NCBI RefSeq assembly: GCF_030936135.1
Contig: NC_082595.1
Location: 20,535,930 to 20,599,929, forward strand
DNA: 64,000 nucleotides
Reading direction: 5' to 3'
DNA from: Gavia stellata
Taxonomy: Eukaryota; Chordata; Aves; Gaviiformes; Gaviidae
The notes under the pieces are model-generated. The model saw only the letters and a list, made by a program, of their open reading frames with translations, made no database searches and had not been told where the DNA came from. Made by a program: the position numbers and the translations under genes. Below, one piece after another: positions 1 to 12,735 of this stretch. Every line of letters starts with the position of its first letter. Within the stretch, counting starts at the first letter, position 1.

Positions 1-808
1 TTACTAAAAGTGCTTTATATTTCTAGAGCTCTTAATTGGAAAGGTCAACAGCAGTGTAATTTAAATGATTCTTGAATCGTAGACTAACCCTCAGCATGCT
101 CTGAGTGCTTCTTCCATCCAGCATGGCTGTAACAGCCCCACCTCATACATGCACAGTCAGACTGAAGGCAGCAATTTACCCTATTAGGTCTTTCTCATCA
201 GCACGCGTTCTTTTCTTACAAAAAGCTTCTTCATGTGAGATCTTGGACCATTTCCCTGCTCTCCACCCCTCCAAAGAGACATGAGGGAAGTTCTACCATG
301 GGAAACTGGATAAAAGTTTGAGGAGTAGATAGCAGAGAACAATCCTGCTCTGAGGGAACAAGGAGGGGGCCAGAGGTGATCTAACATATCTGTGACCTTT
401 AGGATAACAGCTGTGATGGCATTTCAAGTGGTGTAAACACTATCCATCTGTAGGTCTTGTGTAACTGTGCCTGAGTACCTAGGACTCATTATCTTAGCTA
501 GAATCTTGGAGCAAGCTACAGTGAAGTAGCAGGAATTGCAGCTGACATCATGTGTTTACACTAATGAAGTCAGGGGAAGACTCAGACCATCTGAGTGACC
601 TTACTGAGCTAAGCTGGCAGGCAGAGTGACAGCAAGCAAAAGCCACTTGTTGTCAAGCTGTAGCCAAAATGCGTAGGAAGGAGTCATTGTTTTGTTTTGC
701 TTTGTTTTGAGTTCTGTACACAGTGCGAGGGTCAGCACAACACCTAAGAATCACAGCAGTTAAAGTAGCTGTAGCACTAATGTTTTTGCCCTTCTCTTGC
801 TCTCTCAG
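1..808. other. Left-edge sequence, presumed MRPS18A intron
   Basis: No MRPS18A exon with the CxxC segment is visible here, so this is probably intronic. It holds only a short imperfect TTTTG repeat (about 688-710). Confidence 0.6.
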
Positions 809-932
809 GACGTCTTGCTACTGAGTCAGTTTATCCGTTCTGATGGAGGGATGCTGCCACGAAGGATCACAGGCCTCTGTTTGGAGGAGCACAAGAAGAT
901 TGCTGTCTGTGTGCAGATGGCTCACCGTGCAG
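809..932 (+). CDS. MRPS18A: MRPS18A internal exon (S18 core)
   Basis: The exon holds 41 codons plus one base, from DVLLLSQF to QMAHRA. It starts in phase 0 after a pyrimidine-rich acceptor (tgctctctcag) and ends before donor gtacct in phase 1. It carries the most conserved part of the bS18 fold ([16 protein letters not shown]). The reverse strand is also open here, but that is only a shadow. Confidence 0.95.
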
Positions 933-3900
933 GTACCTAGTGTCCTCCTGAGACAACCCCTTACTGTGGGGTACCCATAGAACCCCTTAAGAGGGGTGTC
1001 CCGCCCAATTAGCATAGCTCAGTGGGATGTCATTGTCCAGTCACCCAGCAAACTCGTTATGGTCCAAGTGCTGGGACAGGAGGATGGATCAGAGACTACT
1101 TGTTCCACTTTCTGTGTGTCTTGACTCCTGCCGTGGCAGCAGACATTTATCCCTATAGATGTATCTCCTGCTGCAGAAGGATCTGGGAAGTTCTTCAGTC
1201 TCTAGTAACTAATGATTAAATACCAGCTTCTGAAATTACTTCATTTAGGATAAGCTTGACCTACCCCATTAATAACATGCACCTGCCTACCATCTGCCAT
1301 GTAAAGACTTTCTTGCTTTACCCTGGGAGTGGGACAGACCCAGGCTGACACAGTCGGAGTATTGTGCTGATCTTTACACCTGGTACCTGAGTTGTATCCA
1401 AGTTAAATGGACTGAGAATTTTAATAGATTTTCGTCCTGGAGATAGAATCTGATTGGACACCAGTGCCCTATGTCCTCTCAAAAAGCCTCTTCGATGAGC
1501 CCAAGTGGCTGTGTCTTTGGTGTGTCTTTCCTCTCTATACCCAGCAGAACCTCCTAGTTTCTCTTTGGCTGGGCTGCAGATTCAGCAATGACTAAAGATA
1601 AAATACCCTTTCTGCTGTACTTGAGTTTTTGCTCTGCTGTCCCAGTAGGGACCTGGGTTGCCTGGCTTATGAGGTGTAATGTAACTTCTGGATTCTATAA
1701 AGGCAAGGAGGCACTGCAAAATATTCTCATGCCTTTCTTTTTCTGTTTCAGGTTTGTTGCCAAACCACAGGCCTCCACTTCCTGAAGGGCATATTCCCAA
1801 GAAACCCAGGCTCAACAGGTGAATAGTCTTGTCTTTCCACATCTTTTTTTTTTTTTTTTTCCTTAAGGAATAAATTGGAAGAGGGAAAGCAGTGCCTTAT
1901 AACTGGGTAAAACATGCCTCAGGCAACAGGGCTCATAAAGAGTACTCACAGCATTTCAGAGGAGGAAGATCTGTCACATTCTCTTGTCAGTCTTTTAAGG
2001 ACAAACCGTATCTCATTCAAACCATTTATTCACGCAGGATTAAAACTGCCACACGTGTTAGAGTCTGCCCTCCCTTCCTCAGCTGCAGTTGCCTCCTCAT
2101 CACTAACACTCAGTACGGCAGTCACAGGAGGATGCCACAGAGATGGAGTCACAGCATCACAGAGTAGCTGAGGTTGGAAGGGGCCTCTGGAGATCGTCTA
2201 GTCCAAGCCCCCTGCTCAATAGGGTCACCTAGAGCAGGTTACCTAGGACTATGTCCAGTCAGGTTTTGAATATCTCCAGGGGTGGACCTTCCACAGTTTC
2301 TCTGGGCAGCTTGTTCCAGAGAACGACCCTCACAGTGAGACAGTGTTTTCTTACATTCAGACAGAATTTCTTGTGTTTAAATTTGTGCCCATTGCCTCTT
2401 GTCCTGTCACTGGCCACCACTGGGAAGAGCCTCACTCTGTCTTCTTTACACCCTCCCATCAGGTATTTATAAACATTGGTAAGACCCCCCTGAGCCTTCT
2501 TTTCTCCAGGCTAAGCAGTCCCTTCTCTCTCAGCCTTTCGGTGCTGGGCCCCCAACAGCAGGAGGGTGCCCAGCAAGGGGTACCAGCAGTGGGGGGGGGG
2601 GGAGGCGCGTTGAGCAGCCAGCAAGGGCCCGTCACAAGCCTGTTCCACTCTGCCCCATCCCCAATTCACCCTCTGCCTGCCCTTCCTATGCAACAGGGTT
2701 TCTTCCCCCTCCCTGGCCTGAACAGCCCTTGGCCTTTGGTGGGCGAAGGGAAAGCCTGCGGCCGCCTCCTGTACTCTGCTGGGCACTCAGAGGTGCTAAT
2801 CCCCCGTTTATGACCTCACACTCTGTTTCCATGGGGATATCAGAGCGGTTTATGAACCTTGCATTAGTAAGCCATGGGGTTACCAGAGGCCATGGGGCTG
2901 TCACTGGGAGAGCTTAGGCTGCAGGGCTGAGGGCGGCCCAAGACTCCTGCATTTCATATCTGACTCTCTGAAGCGGAGATTTGAGGCAAGCACTTCGAAA
3001 TGTCCCATGGATACTGGCAGGCTGTGCACTGGGTATCAGTGAGGATCAAATTAGAGGACTGTACATTTGATGCAGCCCTGTAGCCATCAGATAATTCAAC
3101 TCTGAAAACTTCTTTCCTGTGTCTTACAAGTCTTTGGGATTCTTTAGTAGTTGTGTCTATCTAGCAGCTGTGGGGTGGAGCACATTATCTAGTTAGCATT
3201 CATGTAGCAACCCTGCATAGCAGGTTGGGACAGGAAATGGTAATTCCTGTGTCTTGCTGGAATCACACCAGATCTTATGCCCTGACTCCTATAAATTGTT
3301 CCATAGACTTTTAGTGATAACAAAGAACGGATACTTCCGGATACATTCTACATGCAAGTAGGTGTGCTACACCTCTAAAATTAGGACATTTAAATTGGAG
3401 ATTAGTATCCAAACTCTCCCTATTGCATTGCTAGTCCTTCCCCACACCACCCTTGTTTTTCTCCTCCCAGCAAGGGAACGTAGCAAGCAGGGTGGAAGCA
3501 GAGTTTAGAAAAAGAGAGCAGAGCTATTGCTGAGGAGATGGAACAGCGTTGAAATAGGCAGGCTTTGGGGTCTGGGTGGAGACAAGAGAATAGGATCAAG
3601 AAGCGGGATTGAAAGTTTTGATGGTGGGGCTGGAACTAAACAAATGAGTCCCAGAGCCAGGATAAGAGTGCAGGGGTACTTCAGGAGTGCTCTCCTGGTC
3701 CCTCATGATACTGTCTTCTCAGCCAGCTGGAAGCTCTGCGTGTTGGAGCCTTGCAAAATCTTGGCCATTGAGGTTCTGTGAGAGTTTTGACTGTGCGTAC
3801 CCCAACCTGCACCTCCCACATTGCTCTCTGGAACAGTAGCTGGCACCACATAAGGCAGGAGATAGAAACTGCTTCCTTCCTCTAGCCTGAAGGGAGGACT

Positions 3901-6900
3901 GAAGGGTACCCACATGCTGAAGACATTCAACCAGTACTTATTTTGGGAATGAAGCCAGAGCTCTTATCAAGTTTCCCACATAAATGACTCATCCAAGCTT
4001 ACCTTGTCTTTGCCTCTGTACTTGTTTCTAAAGCTTTGTGTAAGTCTGTAGCAATTTAGGAAGCACTCAACCAGTGGTGCTGTCAAATGCCAGTGAGCTG
4101 GCAGGGGAAGAGGACAGGAGCAGAATTGGGCTGGGACTTTTGAGTGGAACAAGCTGCTTTGTTCAGTGCCATGAGAACATGACCAGGTCATCCTCTAATC
4201 CTGTCTGGTGTAATATCAGGGCTGCACACCTAACTTAGCCTGTCCCTTCACTGCATTTGTGTCTGCTGAGTTTTTATGTGTCAGTCCATGAAGGGATGAC
4301 CAAAGAGCCTATCACAGCAGGCAGTACGTTGCACAGTTAAGTGATGTATTTTCCAAATCCTTGAGCTTCAGCTCTTCTTGAGATCACTGTATTGGCTGCT
4401 GTAGTTGTCTTCACCTCTCTGCTTAAATGAGAGGTAACAGTGCGCTTTCGCACTGCTGCTGTAGCCCTGGGAATGCCTATGGGGAGAAACTGAGGTGCCC
4501 ATAATATGCTTGGGCCCCTTGTTAAAACTTTTCCAGGACAGGAACACAGATAAGGTACATTCCTTAACATTAGTTTAACCAGCCCTTGTGCTCTCCAGCT
4601 CTTCCTACAGTGATGGCTTTTTCCATGCTCCACCAGTGGGTCTACTCTGAGCGTGGTGTTGAAATATGTTCTGCACCCCATCCCCTGAAAAATAACCCTC
4701 ACCAGCCACATTTCAGGAGCAGACTGAAGTGCCCATGTTGTAGAAGCTGGAGCTATTGAATTGCCAGCAGCTGCCTGAGGGACCTTTAACCTGGTCTGTG
4801 AAGGAATCGGGGATCCTGGCACAGCATCTTGCCCATTGCTGTGCACCAATGCTTGCAAAGGTGAAAGATGCATCACTTGCTTGGCTCTGCAGCAGTCTGG
4901 TCCTCCTTGGTCAAAAGAAAGTAGTTATGCAGAAACAAGCCAGTGAACAGAGACGGAGACAGCCCAGGGAGGTGGTGGAGTCACCATCACTGAAGGTGTT
5001 CAAAAAACATGTGGACGTGGCATTGTGGGACATGGTTTCATGGGCATGGTCACGTTGGGTTGATGGTTGGACTTGATGATCTTACAGGTCTTTTCCAACC
5101 GTAATGATTCTGTGAACTGCTGCCTGGCAGAAGTCTTCATTTGGATGAGCAATCCCTTTCATTTCTCTCCAGTCTTGCAAAGTTCTGGTTGATGCTTCTT
5201 CCAGGGTTGTGTCAGTATTTTTGAGAGGCGCTTCATCTGCTGCCAAAAGAGGGACAAAACAGCTTGATGAAAAACTGCTTTGTCTCTGCTCTTTGCTGCT
5301 GAGATGATGTACAGGCCAGCTGCATATGGCTTTATGGCTCCTGTGCAAAGGTGCTAAGGAAGTACATAAAGAAGGGCTGAGGAGCTGTGTTAATGTATAC
5401 CTTTGAGAGCACCAGAAAAGCTGCTCCTCAGCTTTTCCTTGGCTGCAGTTGTGGCTATCTCAGCCAGAATGTTTGGCCTATGTCGCAGTCACCCTGTTGA
5501 AAGTGAGCCTGCTCCAAATACAAAGTGTCTGCACCAGCTATCACCTACCTGAGATTAAAATGTAACATGCCACCATATGGAACTATCAGCAAACCGTCTT
5601 GTTTTAACAAAGGTCAGGGGTGCTGCCCTGCTCTTGATCTAGTGATGTGAAGTGTGGATTTATCATCCAGAACCACTCTGCCTGCTGTGCCCCTCCAGAA
5701 GGTGCTCTTCTGGTGCTTACTTGATGTTTTCCGAAAAGCGGAATCCCTGATCTATTTTCTGAAGTGGTTATATTATCTCCATTGTACGAACTTTGGACAT
5801 TCCCTCCTATATGCCCTAGATTTCTCTGCAGAGAGGTAAGAATTTCCCTGCTTTGCACTGGGTCACTTGGCAGCTGGCCTCCCCCTACCCACCCCATCTC
5901 CTGATCCTGTTTCCACTACTGGAATGCAAGAGGAAGAGCAGAATGCTTTGGGAAGTAGTAGCCTACAGATCCCGCCTTGTTCTTGGTCATCAAACTGTCT
6001 AGTGCAGTATGAATTACCCATCCAGGATATAATGTAACATAGAGGAGGAGATTGGGAACTGCAGAAGGTAATAATATGACAATGAAATGCCAGTTTGAGC
6101 CAAGCTGTGTCGTCCTGGGGGTGGTAGGAGATGTGTGAGAATACTTTGTGGTCAGAATTCAACTGGGGAGCACTCCACAGCTCTCTCTTTTACCCCCTGC
6201 AGTTGGGACACTGTCCAGGTGAGATTTACCATGATATTTCTCATTTCTTGGACTTAGTTCTTTGCCTTTTTTGCTTCCTGCCCGATTTGGTTTTGACAGC
6301 GATAGCTCATGAATGTTACCATTTAACTGCTTTACTAGCTATGGGTGCTTTTGAAGAAATACGGCCATTGGAGTACCCGCATCATCCATAAGCTCTTGAG
6401 TCTACTGTCCTCCCCCTCTCTTCCATATCATTTACCTGCAGAATTTGGACGTGGAAAACCAATGAAGTTTACCCTCCATCAATGCAGAATTACTCTCTAC
6501 AGTTCATTTTCTCACGTTTGGCCAAGTCTGGGGCTTTCACTGTTTCCAAGGGATGATTCCACAAACAAATTTGTCTTGCAGCCAAGGATTGTTCTCTCAT
6601 CCTCAGCCTGAATTCTCCCTTTCATAACTTCCTGCTGTTATTTCTGCATCCATTTGTGCTCTAGCCTGGCATGTTCCAGTAAGTGCTGCAGAAACAAAAT
6701 ATTTTCACTAGCCCACGAGGCCAAGGAAGTTCTCGGGGATTTCACCAGCACTGTGCAGAGTGACAGACTGTTCTCATATTCCAGATTCATGTGTGTGCAG
6801 GCCACCACACACCAGAACCATTTGGGAAATGGTCAAGCACAGCTGCAGGTCAAACTTCTATCCTTGCTTTCAGGAATGGAAACCCGAATAGCTCAGCAGT

Positions 6901-9900
6901 TTTCTTTCCAGCATGGAAGTTGTTGCATGGATAATGTGGACTAACACTCTATCCAGAACAGTCACTGACTTCAGACCAGCATCTAGATGCTCTCTTAATG
7001 TGAATATAGCACTTGTTTTCTTCTGGCAGGTCCAAAATATTGGTTAAAGCACAACACTGTGAAGTTGTTCCTTTTCCAAAAGGACTAAGGGATGTCACAG
7101 GTTCCCTGAGTCTGGGCTCTGTCAGCAAGAAGTGCTCTGGATTATGGAGTACGATATTTTGAGTGCTCCATTTTCAGCTTCATACTGGAAGAACAGAACT
7201 TGGCACAGATAATATCCAAGTCAATCTGCCCTCCGTCACCTGAACTGAAGAAGTTGCTGTGTTAGGAAAGAGGCAGGCTGCATATGAACTCCTCATGAAT
7301 TACAAAATTCTCAGGCTCTCTGGACAGCTCTTGTCCCTGGGAGCAGAATCTGATTTCACTGCTATGAACATTTCACTCCAGCAGCATGTGGTTTCTCTCA
7401 TCTGCATCGAAACTGTGCTGTGCATAGCATGTGAATTCAAAAGCAAAGAGCCAGAGCGGCTGCAGGTGAGCAAAGCCAAGAGGTGTCATGGGAAGGGATG
7501 TGGCAGGGAGAAGGCAGTCTTGCCAGCACTTTGATCGAGTGCTTCCTGCAGTCTGTAGCCCTCTACTTTCTGCTCTTAATCCAAACAAAAGCCAGATTGA
7601 AAAAGTTCAGTGAGGGTTCAGAAGTTCAGCCTTGAACTGCACCAACACGGCCTTTGCTTGGGCTGCGTGCAGGACTGCAGTTGCCCCATGGGTAGGTCAT
7701 TTCCCTTACCTAGCACATGGAAGCCCTGTACCTACTCTTAGGTGTTAAGTGGCAGCCTTTGAGTGGGAAGGCTTTGGGGCCATAAAATCTATGGAAATGG
7801 ACTTCCATGTGCCACAGAGATTTTAGGCGATTGCAATGACTGCAGGTGATTAACCACAGTTCTTTCCATCCTGTTTATATCTTGCCTTTTCCCATCAGGG
7901 AAATCCCACCAGGATTCCCATCACGCTTTATCCAAACTACTCATTTGTGCAGCTTGAATCTAGGGTTTCTGGTTGTTGACCAGGATTCTACCATACTCAA
8001 GGGGGCAAGCAGAGCCCCGAGCTGAGTTGCCAGTCCATGAGACTGGCAGTGCTGTCTCTCTGTCCAGAGTGAGAGCTCTGCACGCTGAGGTAACAGGTTA
8101 GGAGACTGCAGACCAGCTGCATTTGGCATCCACATGGAGGTTCTGTCCTGACAACCCTCAGCTGGTTGAGAAAATTCAGACCATCTGCCAGTGTGTTTGT
8201 AGGTTATTTTAAAAACTCCCCAAGACAAACTGTGTGGTTGAATACAATGGAAAGTTGGGTGATTTGGCTAGAAAAGGGAGTACACGACCTTACATGGACA
8301 GCAGAGTTTGCAGAAAAGTCCTCTGTGCTGGTCAGTGAAGGTCTCATGTGAGTTTTGTGGATTGTTTTTACTCTGAGGAGAAGAAAGAAATCCGTGAAAC
8401 AGTAGGAACTGGGATTAGTCAAAGAGGAAAAGGAACTTTGTAGACTGACTGCTCCCGGCCATCAGGCTTTTGCCACTGCTGAATCAAGGTTTAAAAAAAA
8501 CAACAAAAAAAAAAAAAGGCAGCAAACAAAATAGGACAAGTTTCAGTATGGGACAAAGCAAGTATTAAAAGCGCTAAAAGCAAATGTGCTCCAGGAAGGG
8601 AAAGCGTCCAAATGTCTGTTTCAGCTAACAATGAAAAGCCCCAGCCTGCAGTCCCCAAAGGAAGCCAAAAGCCTGCACCAGAGGGCTGGATTAGACCTGC
8701 TCAAAAGAGAAATAACAAAAGCTTTAAAATCAGGCCATTACTAAATCCTCCTTCCTATGCAGAATTGGGGTGTGCACTTCCAGCCCCCACACAGAAACAG
8801 AGGGATTTCTTAAAAAGCCACTGTCTGTCTAAACCTGCACACAGCATTGATGCATATCTCGCATTCATACATTCACTTCTCTCCCAGTGAGATCATTTAT
8901 TACTACCAGAGCACTTTCCCGTAAGCATGTGGACACGTGACCAGAACTGCACTTGGCACATTGATGCATTAAAATAATTCAGGATTTTTTTCCTCCTTCG
9001 CTGTAAATGCAGTGTTGCAATATCAAAACTTGCGCTACAGACCTCCTGCTGCAGCAAGGGGAATGTGAAAAGAAAGACCTATCGCATATGCCTGTCAAAT
9101 ACCCATACAGCTTCTCCCAAAGGAGCTGCCTTGCTGTGGTTCTTTGCCAGATTCCAAACTGGGGACCTGCATTTGGACTCTGAACTCCCTTTGCATGTGA
9201 AATTAGAGACAGGAGAGTCTCTCCTACTTCCTGTCCCGATGTTGTTATGTAAGGGATTCCACTAATGCACTAGCATAACGTTAAAGGTCAAAAGGGACTA
9301 ATTTAATGCATGCATAGGAGAACAAGTGGCTGGATCTTGCTCTATACCATCTCCCAAATCCCTCCTACTGTTGCTTCTAGGTGTTTTAACTATCATAAAC
9401 TCCTCAAACCAAAAGCAAAGCATTTTGGAAGTGGCTTCCTGTCAGTGGCAGGAAGCTCCAAATGTGATTAATTTTTCAATTTATGCTGCTTGGGATTGCT
9501 GAGGAAAGTGCTAGGAAAATGGGCTGTTGTTATATGCTCCGTAGCTGCCTGGCATAGCAAGCTTTCTTTGTAGTTCTCAAGAATGTGCCAAATGCCTTCA
9601 GACAAATGCATTACATGGTCTCTGTCCAAAGTTCTTAATATCTTAAATTTGCACGATGCAAATAAAAGGTAACAAAGCTGTTTGGGGAGAGGATGACTGA
9701 CTAAGGTTACATTAAGACCATGGGATTACTCAACAGAGGCATGCAAACATTGCTGGACAAAGTTTATCAGTCTGTTCCAAATTCTAATTTGTTGGAGCAT
9801 TGTTTGTGCAGATTATGCTAGGGTTTTACTTTGAATCTTTACTGTCTGAAAAGACTCTTCTTTCTCTAAGGACCTCTATTCCCCTCTCTACTGGTAGCAA

Positions 9901-10844
9901 AAGATTTAAAGCCTAACAAAACTCCAGGCCACCCAGCCACAGGGTAAGATTTCCAGTAACTGATTCTGGATCTGAAATCCCCTGCCTGTTTGCAAAGCCA
10001 AGTCTAAAACTTCAAATAGTAAAAAGCAGAGGATATTTGCCAGACATTGCTCTTCACAGAAATTTGTAGTTGTGATGATAATTCCATTCTGCATTGTACC
10101 TCTTACATTGTAGGTTCTGACTTCCTGCACCAGCAAGCTGCAACAGTATTGTGCGGAGAACACTAAAGCAAATTTCAACATATGAAAATACAAGACTAGG
10201 CTAGAAACCCATCCCATGCAGAAGAAATAACCAATTATCCACTGAAAGTAAACAAATCCCTTTTTGGAGACTTTATTTCTCACAGAGTTTAGCCTTTGTA
10301 ATTAGTTTACCTTATTGAGGCCAGCTGTTGAAATAACACCTCCCATAAAGGCTGGATGCAGTCAGTCTTGGACTTGGTTGCAATGAAGGGATTTGGCACT
10401 CCAGTTTAGCTACAGGTAGACAACTTGCCAGCAGACTGGAGACTACACCTGATTTGTTTTGTGAGACTGGAAGTCAAGCAGGTGCCAGTGGGTTCAGTAC
10501 AGAGGTGCAGCTTGAAAGTTCCAAAACAAAAATTCCTTTCCAGGGGTCCCTTCTGAATTGAAGGAGCTTTGCTCACCGTTATTCCTTTTATAAAGAGGCA
10601 TGTGGGGAGGCAAAGGCTACAGTGCCTGCTTCTGCTTCAGTTGGAACCTTTTCTCAGTGATCAGTCTCAAACTGACATGTATTTGTGTTGTTTTGACAGG
10701 TATCTGACCCGCTGGTCCATCAGATCTGCAAAGCCCATCTGGAGGAGGGGCCCTAAGTGGTGCAAAAAACCCATGCCAGTCGGACACCCTTTGCTGAAAG
10801 ATAATGTCAAATATACACAGAAGCCTCTCTGTTTAAACCACTAG
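809..10844 (+). CDS. MRPS18A: MRPS18A, mitochondrial ribosomal protein S18A (bS18a/mL66), 3' part
   Basis: This nuclear gene encodes a bS18-family protein of the mitochondrial ribosome. In mammals this paralogue (mL66) is placed in the large subunit. Three coding exons are seen: 809-932, 1752-1818 and 10700-10844. The joined frame gives 111 residues, about the last 60% of a protein of some 195 residues. Family signatures include [20 protein letters not shown] near the start, the [10 protein letters not shown] turn, and a C-terminus with [16 protein letters not shown] and a final LCLNH. All junctions are AG/GT and in phase (phase 1, then phase 2). The second intron is about 8.9 kb. The first exons, including the transit peptide and the CxxC-containing segment, lie left of the window. 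The gene is convergent with RSPH9, the same arrangement as in mammals. The identification is secure from length, motifs and neighbour. Confidence 0.95.
1752..1818 (+). CDS. MRPS18A: MRPS18A internal exon
   Basis: This 67-nt exon supplies two bases of a split Gly codon, then [21 protein letters not shown] and two bases of an Arg codon. The acceptor is ttctgtttcag and the donor gtgaat. It matches the proline-rich segment that follows the S18 core in MRPS18A. Confidence 0.93.
2140..2560 (-). mobile_element. CR1 LINE, 5'-truncated 3' end
   Basis: The plus strand reads as the complement of a CR1 3' terminus. A 'cacagagtagctgaggttgg' start is followed by 'tctagtccaagccccctgct', 'tctctgggcagcttgttcca', a 'cccattgcctcttgtcctgtc' type segment and 'cttttctccaggctaagcag'. 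These steps are in the order of the CR1 consensus. The element is therefore on the minus strand, strongly 5'-truncated and moderately diverged, as is typical in birds. Confidence 0.88.
4961..5116 (+). mobile_element. CR1 LINE 3' end
   Basis: The sequence runs from 'agcccagggaggtggtggag' through 'gttggacttgatgatcttac' to 'ttttccaaccgtaatgattc' and ends in a gattctgtga unit, the CR1 3'-terminal repeat. It is in sense orientation on the plus strand and truncated to about 155 nt. It is closer to the consensus than the copy at 2140, so probably younger. Confidence 0.9.
10700..10844 (+). CDS. MRPS18A: MRPS18A terminal coding exon
   Basis: One base completes the split Arg codon, then 47 codons lead to TAG at 10842-10844. 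The segment begins [14 protein letters not shown] and ends KPLCLNH. The acceptor is tgttttgacag. It lies 8.9 kb from the previous exon, and phase and homology show that it belongs to the same gene. Confidence 0.95.
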
Positions 10845-11452
10845 TGACCAGAACTGGCATAGTCAGTAAGCACAGCTGTTTTCCACTGTTCTGCTTTTTT
10901 TGCAAGTTTTTCAGTATCTCCAATTTCCTTATTCCAAAACTGTCATTAGTACTCTATATTGTCTCTAGTGAATGAGCTGTGATCTGCTCCTCTAGGAGAA
11001 TACAAGATTCAGCAAAGCAAAGTTCAATGTGCAGAATGTTTTGGAGAAAGCAGGGGCTACTGAAATGTTTTTTTTATATATAATCTGTACGATCCATAAT
11101 TTGCAGCAGAACACCTGTGGCAGTGGCAGACAGACATGTGTCTTACATGTCCCCTTAAGGATTCCTGGCTTGTGCTTCACTCCTGGATCTAGCAAATAAT
11201 ACAAAATGTTGACACCCTTGATGACTTGGCTTGGTTCTTTTTTCCTTTGCAAATACGTTTGCAACAAATCTTCCGTGTCAGTGATATGGCTGCTTCGTGG
11301 CATAGTTTGGGACTGATAGATGTGCATAATTTTCCATCCTGTAACTAAAAGGTGGCACCAATTCTTTCCCTGTACAGTACATACATGCACCTTCCACCTA
11401 CTGATCACTGCTACTTGAGAAGTGTTACGTATGGGCCTGGTATGAAAGGCTT

Positions 11453-11458
11453 ATTAAA
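11453..11458 (+). terminator. Possible MRPS18A poly(A) signal (ATTAAA)
   Basis: ATTAAA is the commonest variant poly(A) hexamer. It lies 609 nt after the MRPS18A stop, followed within 30 nt by a T/G-rich stretch (gtcgttattgctttggctc). I saw no canonical AATAAA between the stop and this point. This is a guess from sequence alone. Confidence 0.35.
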
Positions 11459-12492
11459 TTTATCAGGGTCGTTATTGCTTTGGCTCTATTTCTTTTATAT
11501 TTATCTATCTGGGGGCTAGAAATCAACACAGCTTTTTTGTGTACTACTATGCCACTTAACCTTATACTGCTTTCATCAGAATCATCTGCTAATACGTATT
11601 GGCATGGACAGGAACAAAGGGTAAGGATAAACCTGTATTACCCAGAAAATCAAATTAGATTATAATGGTTCTTTTTAGCCTTACTTTATGAAATGGAAGC
11701 CCTACATTCAGCCCCTTGAGCTGGCCAAGATCTTTTTTGCTTTGGGAGACAGAGCCAAGACTTCATTAACTACTGAGATAAAATCTCTGGCTGACCGTCT
11801 CTATTTTATGAAGCTTTGAAACATACAACCCTTCAGAAAGGAAAAGATTTTTCTTTCTTCTACGTACAGAAGTTACTATGTCTTCTAGCCCAGATAGATA
11901 GCTCTGCTCAGTGAGTTTTACTAATGGAAAAGTCACTGGATTAAACCATTGCCTTTAGATGAACCTGAATGAGCACATTTTGCATAAAAACAGGTGATGC
12001 ACACCGTTAATTTTTTTTCTGTGGTTTACTGCCATGAGCTGGAAAGACCCCTGTAATTTTGGTGAAACGTAACATCTGAAAAACGAAATAATCTCCTCTC
12101 TTCAATATGCCTTTCTGGAGTTCAGGGTTTAGTAGAGATCTCTTACAGTATGCATCAGCTTTCTACTCTGACTCCAAGGCAGAAACTCTATTTTTGTTTG
12201 TCTTTCATGGGTGACAGCAGGCATTCATTCATATTGTCTCCAAATGAGTTTTTGTGTAAGCATGGTGCCTTTGTAATCAGACAGATGGCCTAGGTTTGAT
12301 TTCTGACCTAGGGCTTTGCCCGTCATGGAAGAAAATGCCATTTATTACTATCTAAAGGATCTGCAGTGACACATTACAGGGAATTCAATTTGGAGTTGAG
12401 GGAGGATTGCACACAGTGAAGTCCTAGGAAAAGAATCAGGGCCAGAGTCCAGGTACAAAAGAATCCTGCTAAAAGAGCAGAGGTTTCACACA

Positions 12493-12498
12493 TTTATT
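12493..12498 (-). terminator. RSPH9 poly(A) signal (AATAAA)
   Basis: The complement reads AATAAA 77 nt after the RSPH9 stop codon, giving a short 3' UTR of roughly 100 nt. Position and canonical hexamer make it the likely cleavage signal. Confidence 0.7.
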
Positions 12499-12574
12499 AG
12501 AACAAGCAGGAAACAAAAAAATCTCATCAGTATAAAATCTAAATGTTCTCAAGTCCTCATCCCAGACAGGAGAG

Positions 12575-12735
12575 TCACAGCATGAAGGGCAGATCTAAGT
12601 TCTTCTCACCAGTACCAAAGTAGATGTAGCCATATTGCTTCGTCATTGGGACATGGTAGAACGTCAGTCCCAGCCACAGCAGGCTCCGCAGCACCACCAC
12701 AGTGCCTCCCTTCTCTAGCTGGACAGTCCACGAGC
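12575..12735 (-). CDS. RSPH9: RSPH9 exon 5 (terminal)
   Basis: Two bases of a Gly codon precede 52 codons beginning SWTVQLEKGGTVVVLRSLLW and ending in NLDLPFML, then TGA at 12575-12577. The acceptor is tccttgcacag. It lies 16.8 kb from exon 4, but phase and homology are exact. Confidence 0.95.

Larger units (their letters stand above)
1819..10699 (+). other. MRPS18A intron (8.9 kb)
   Basis: This stretch separates the last two MRPS18A exons. It contains two CR1 fragments (2140-2560 and 4961-5116), a 12-G run at 2591-2602, an A-rich tract near 8492-8518 and otherwise unique-looking sequence. The longest open frames (minus 4337-4876 and 9906-10283) look like chance and match no family I know. 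Confidence 0.85.
10845..12574. other. Intergenic region between convergent MRPS18A and RSPH9 3' ends
   Basis: The two stop codons face each other across 1.7 kb. The stretch should hold the 3' UTRs of both genes. A possible ATTAAA signal for MRPS18A and an AATAAA for RSPH9 are listed separately. A 138-codon minus-strand frame at 10992-11408 is antisense to the MRPS18A 3' side and looks fortuitous. No other gene is seen. Confidence 0.8.

Noticed and set aside
2591-2602. G runs here and at 23128 and 63073 as G-quadruplex elements
   Set aside because: Single homopolymer runs without the spaced G-tract pattern. Likely slippage.
4337-4876. 179-codon minus-strand open frame in the MRPS18A intron
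   Set aside because: No domain or codon bias recognised, and it is intronic and antisense. Length alone is not enough.
9906-10283. 125-codon hydrophobic minus-strand frame
   Set aside because: AT-rich sequence produces Phe/Leu/Ile-rich translation. There are no membrane-protein signatures and no splice or promoter context.
10992-11408. 138-codon frame antisense to the MRPS18A 3' region
   Set aside because: It shows no family resemblance and probably reflects open 3' UTR sequence read backwards.
12250-12320. Possible tRNA-derived SINE text (gtaatcagacagatggccta, aggtttgatttct)
   Set aside because: It is too short and diverged to assign to a family by eye.
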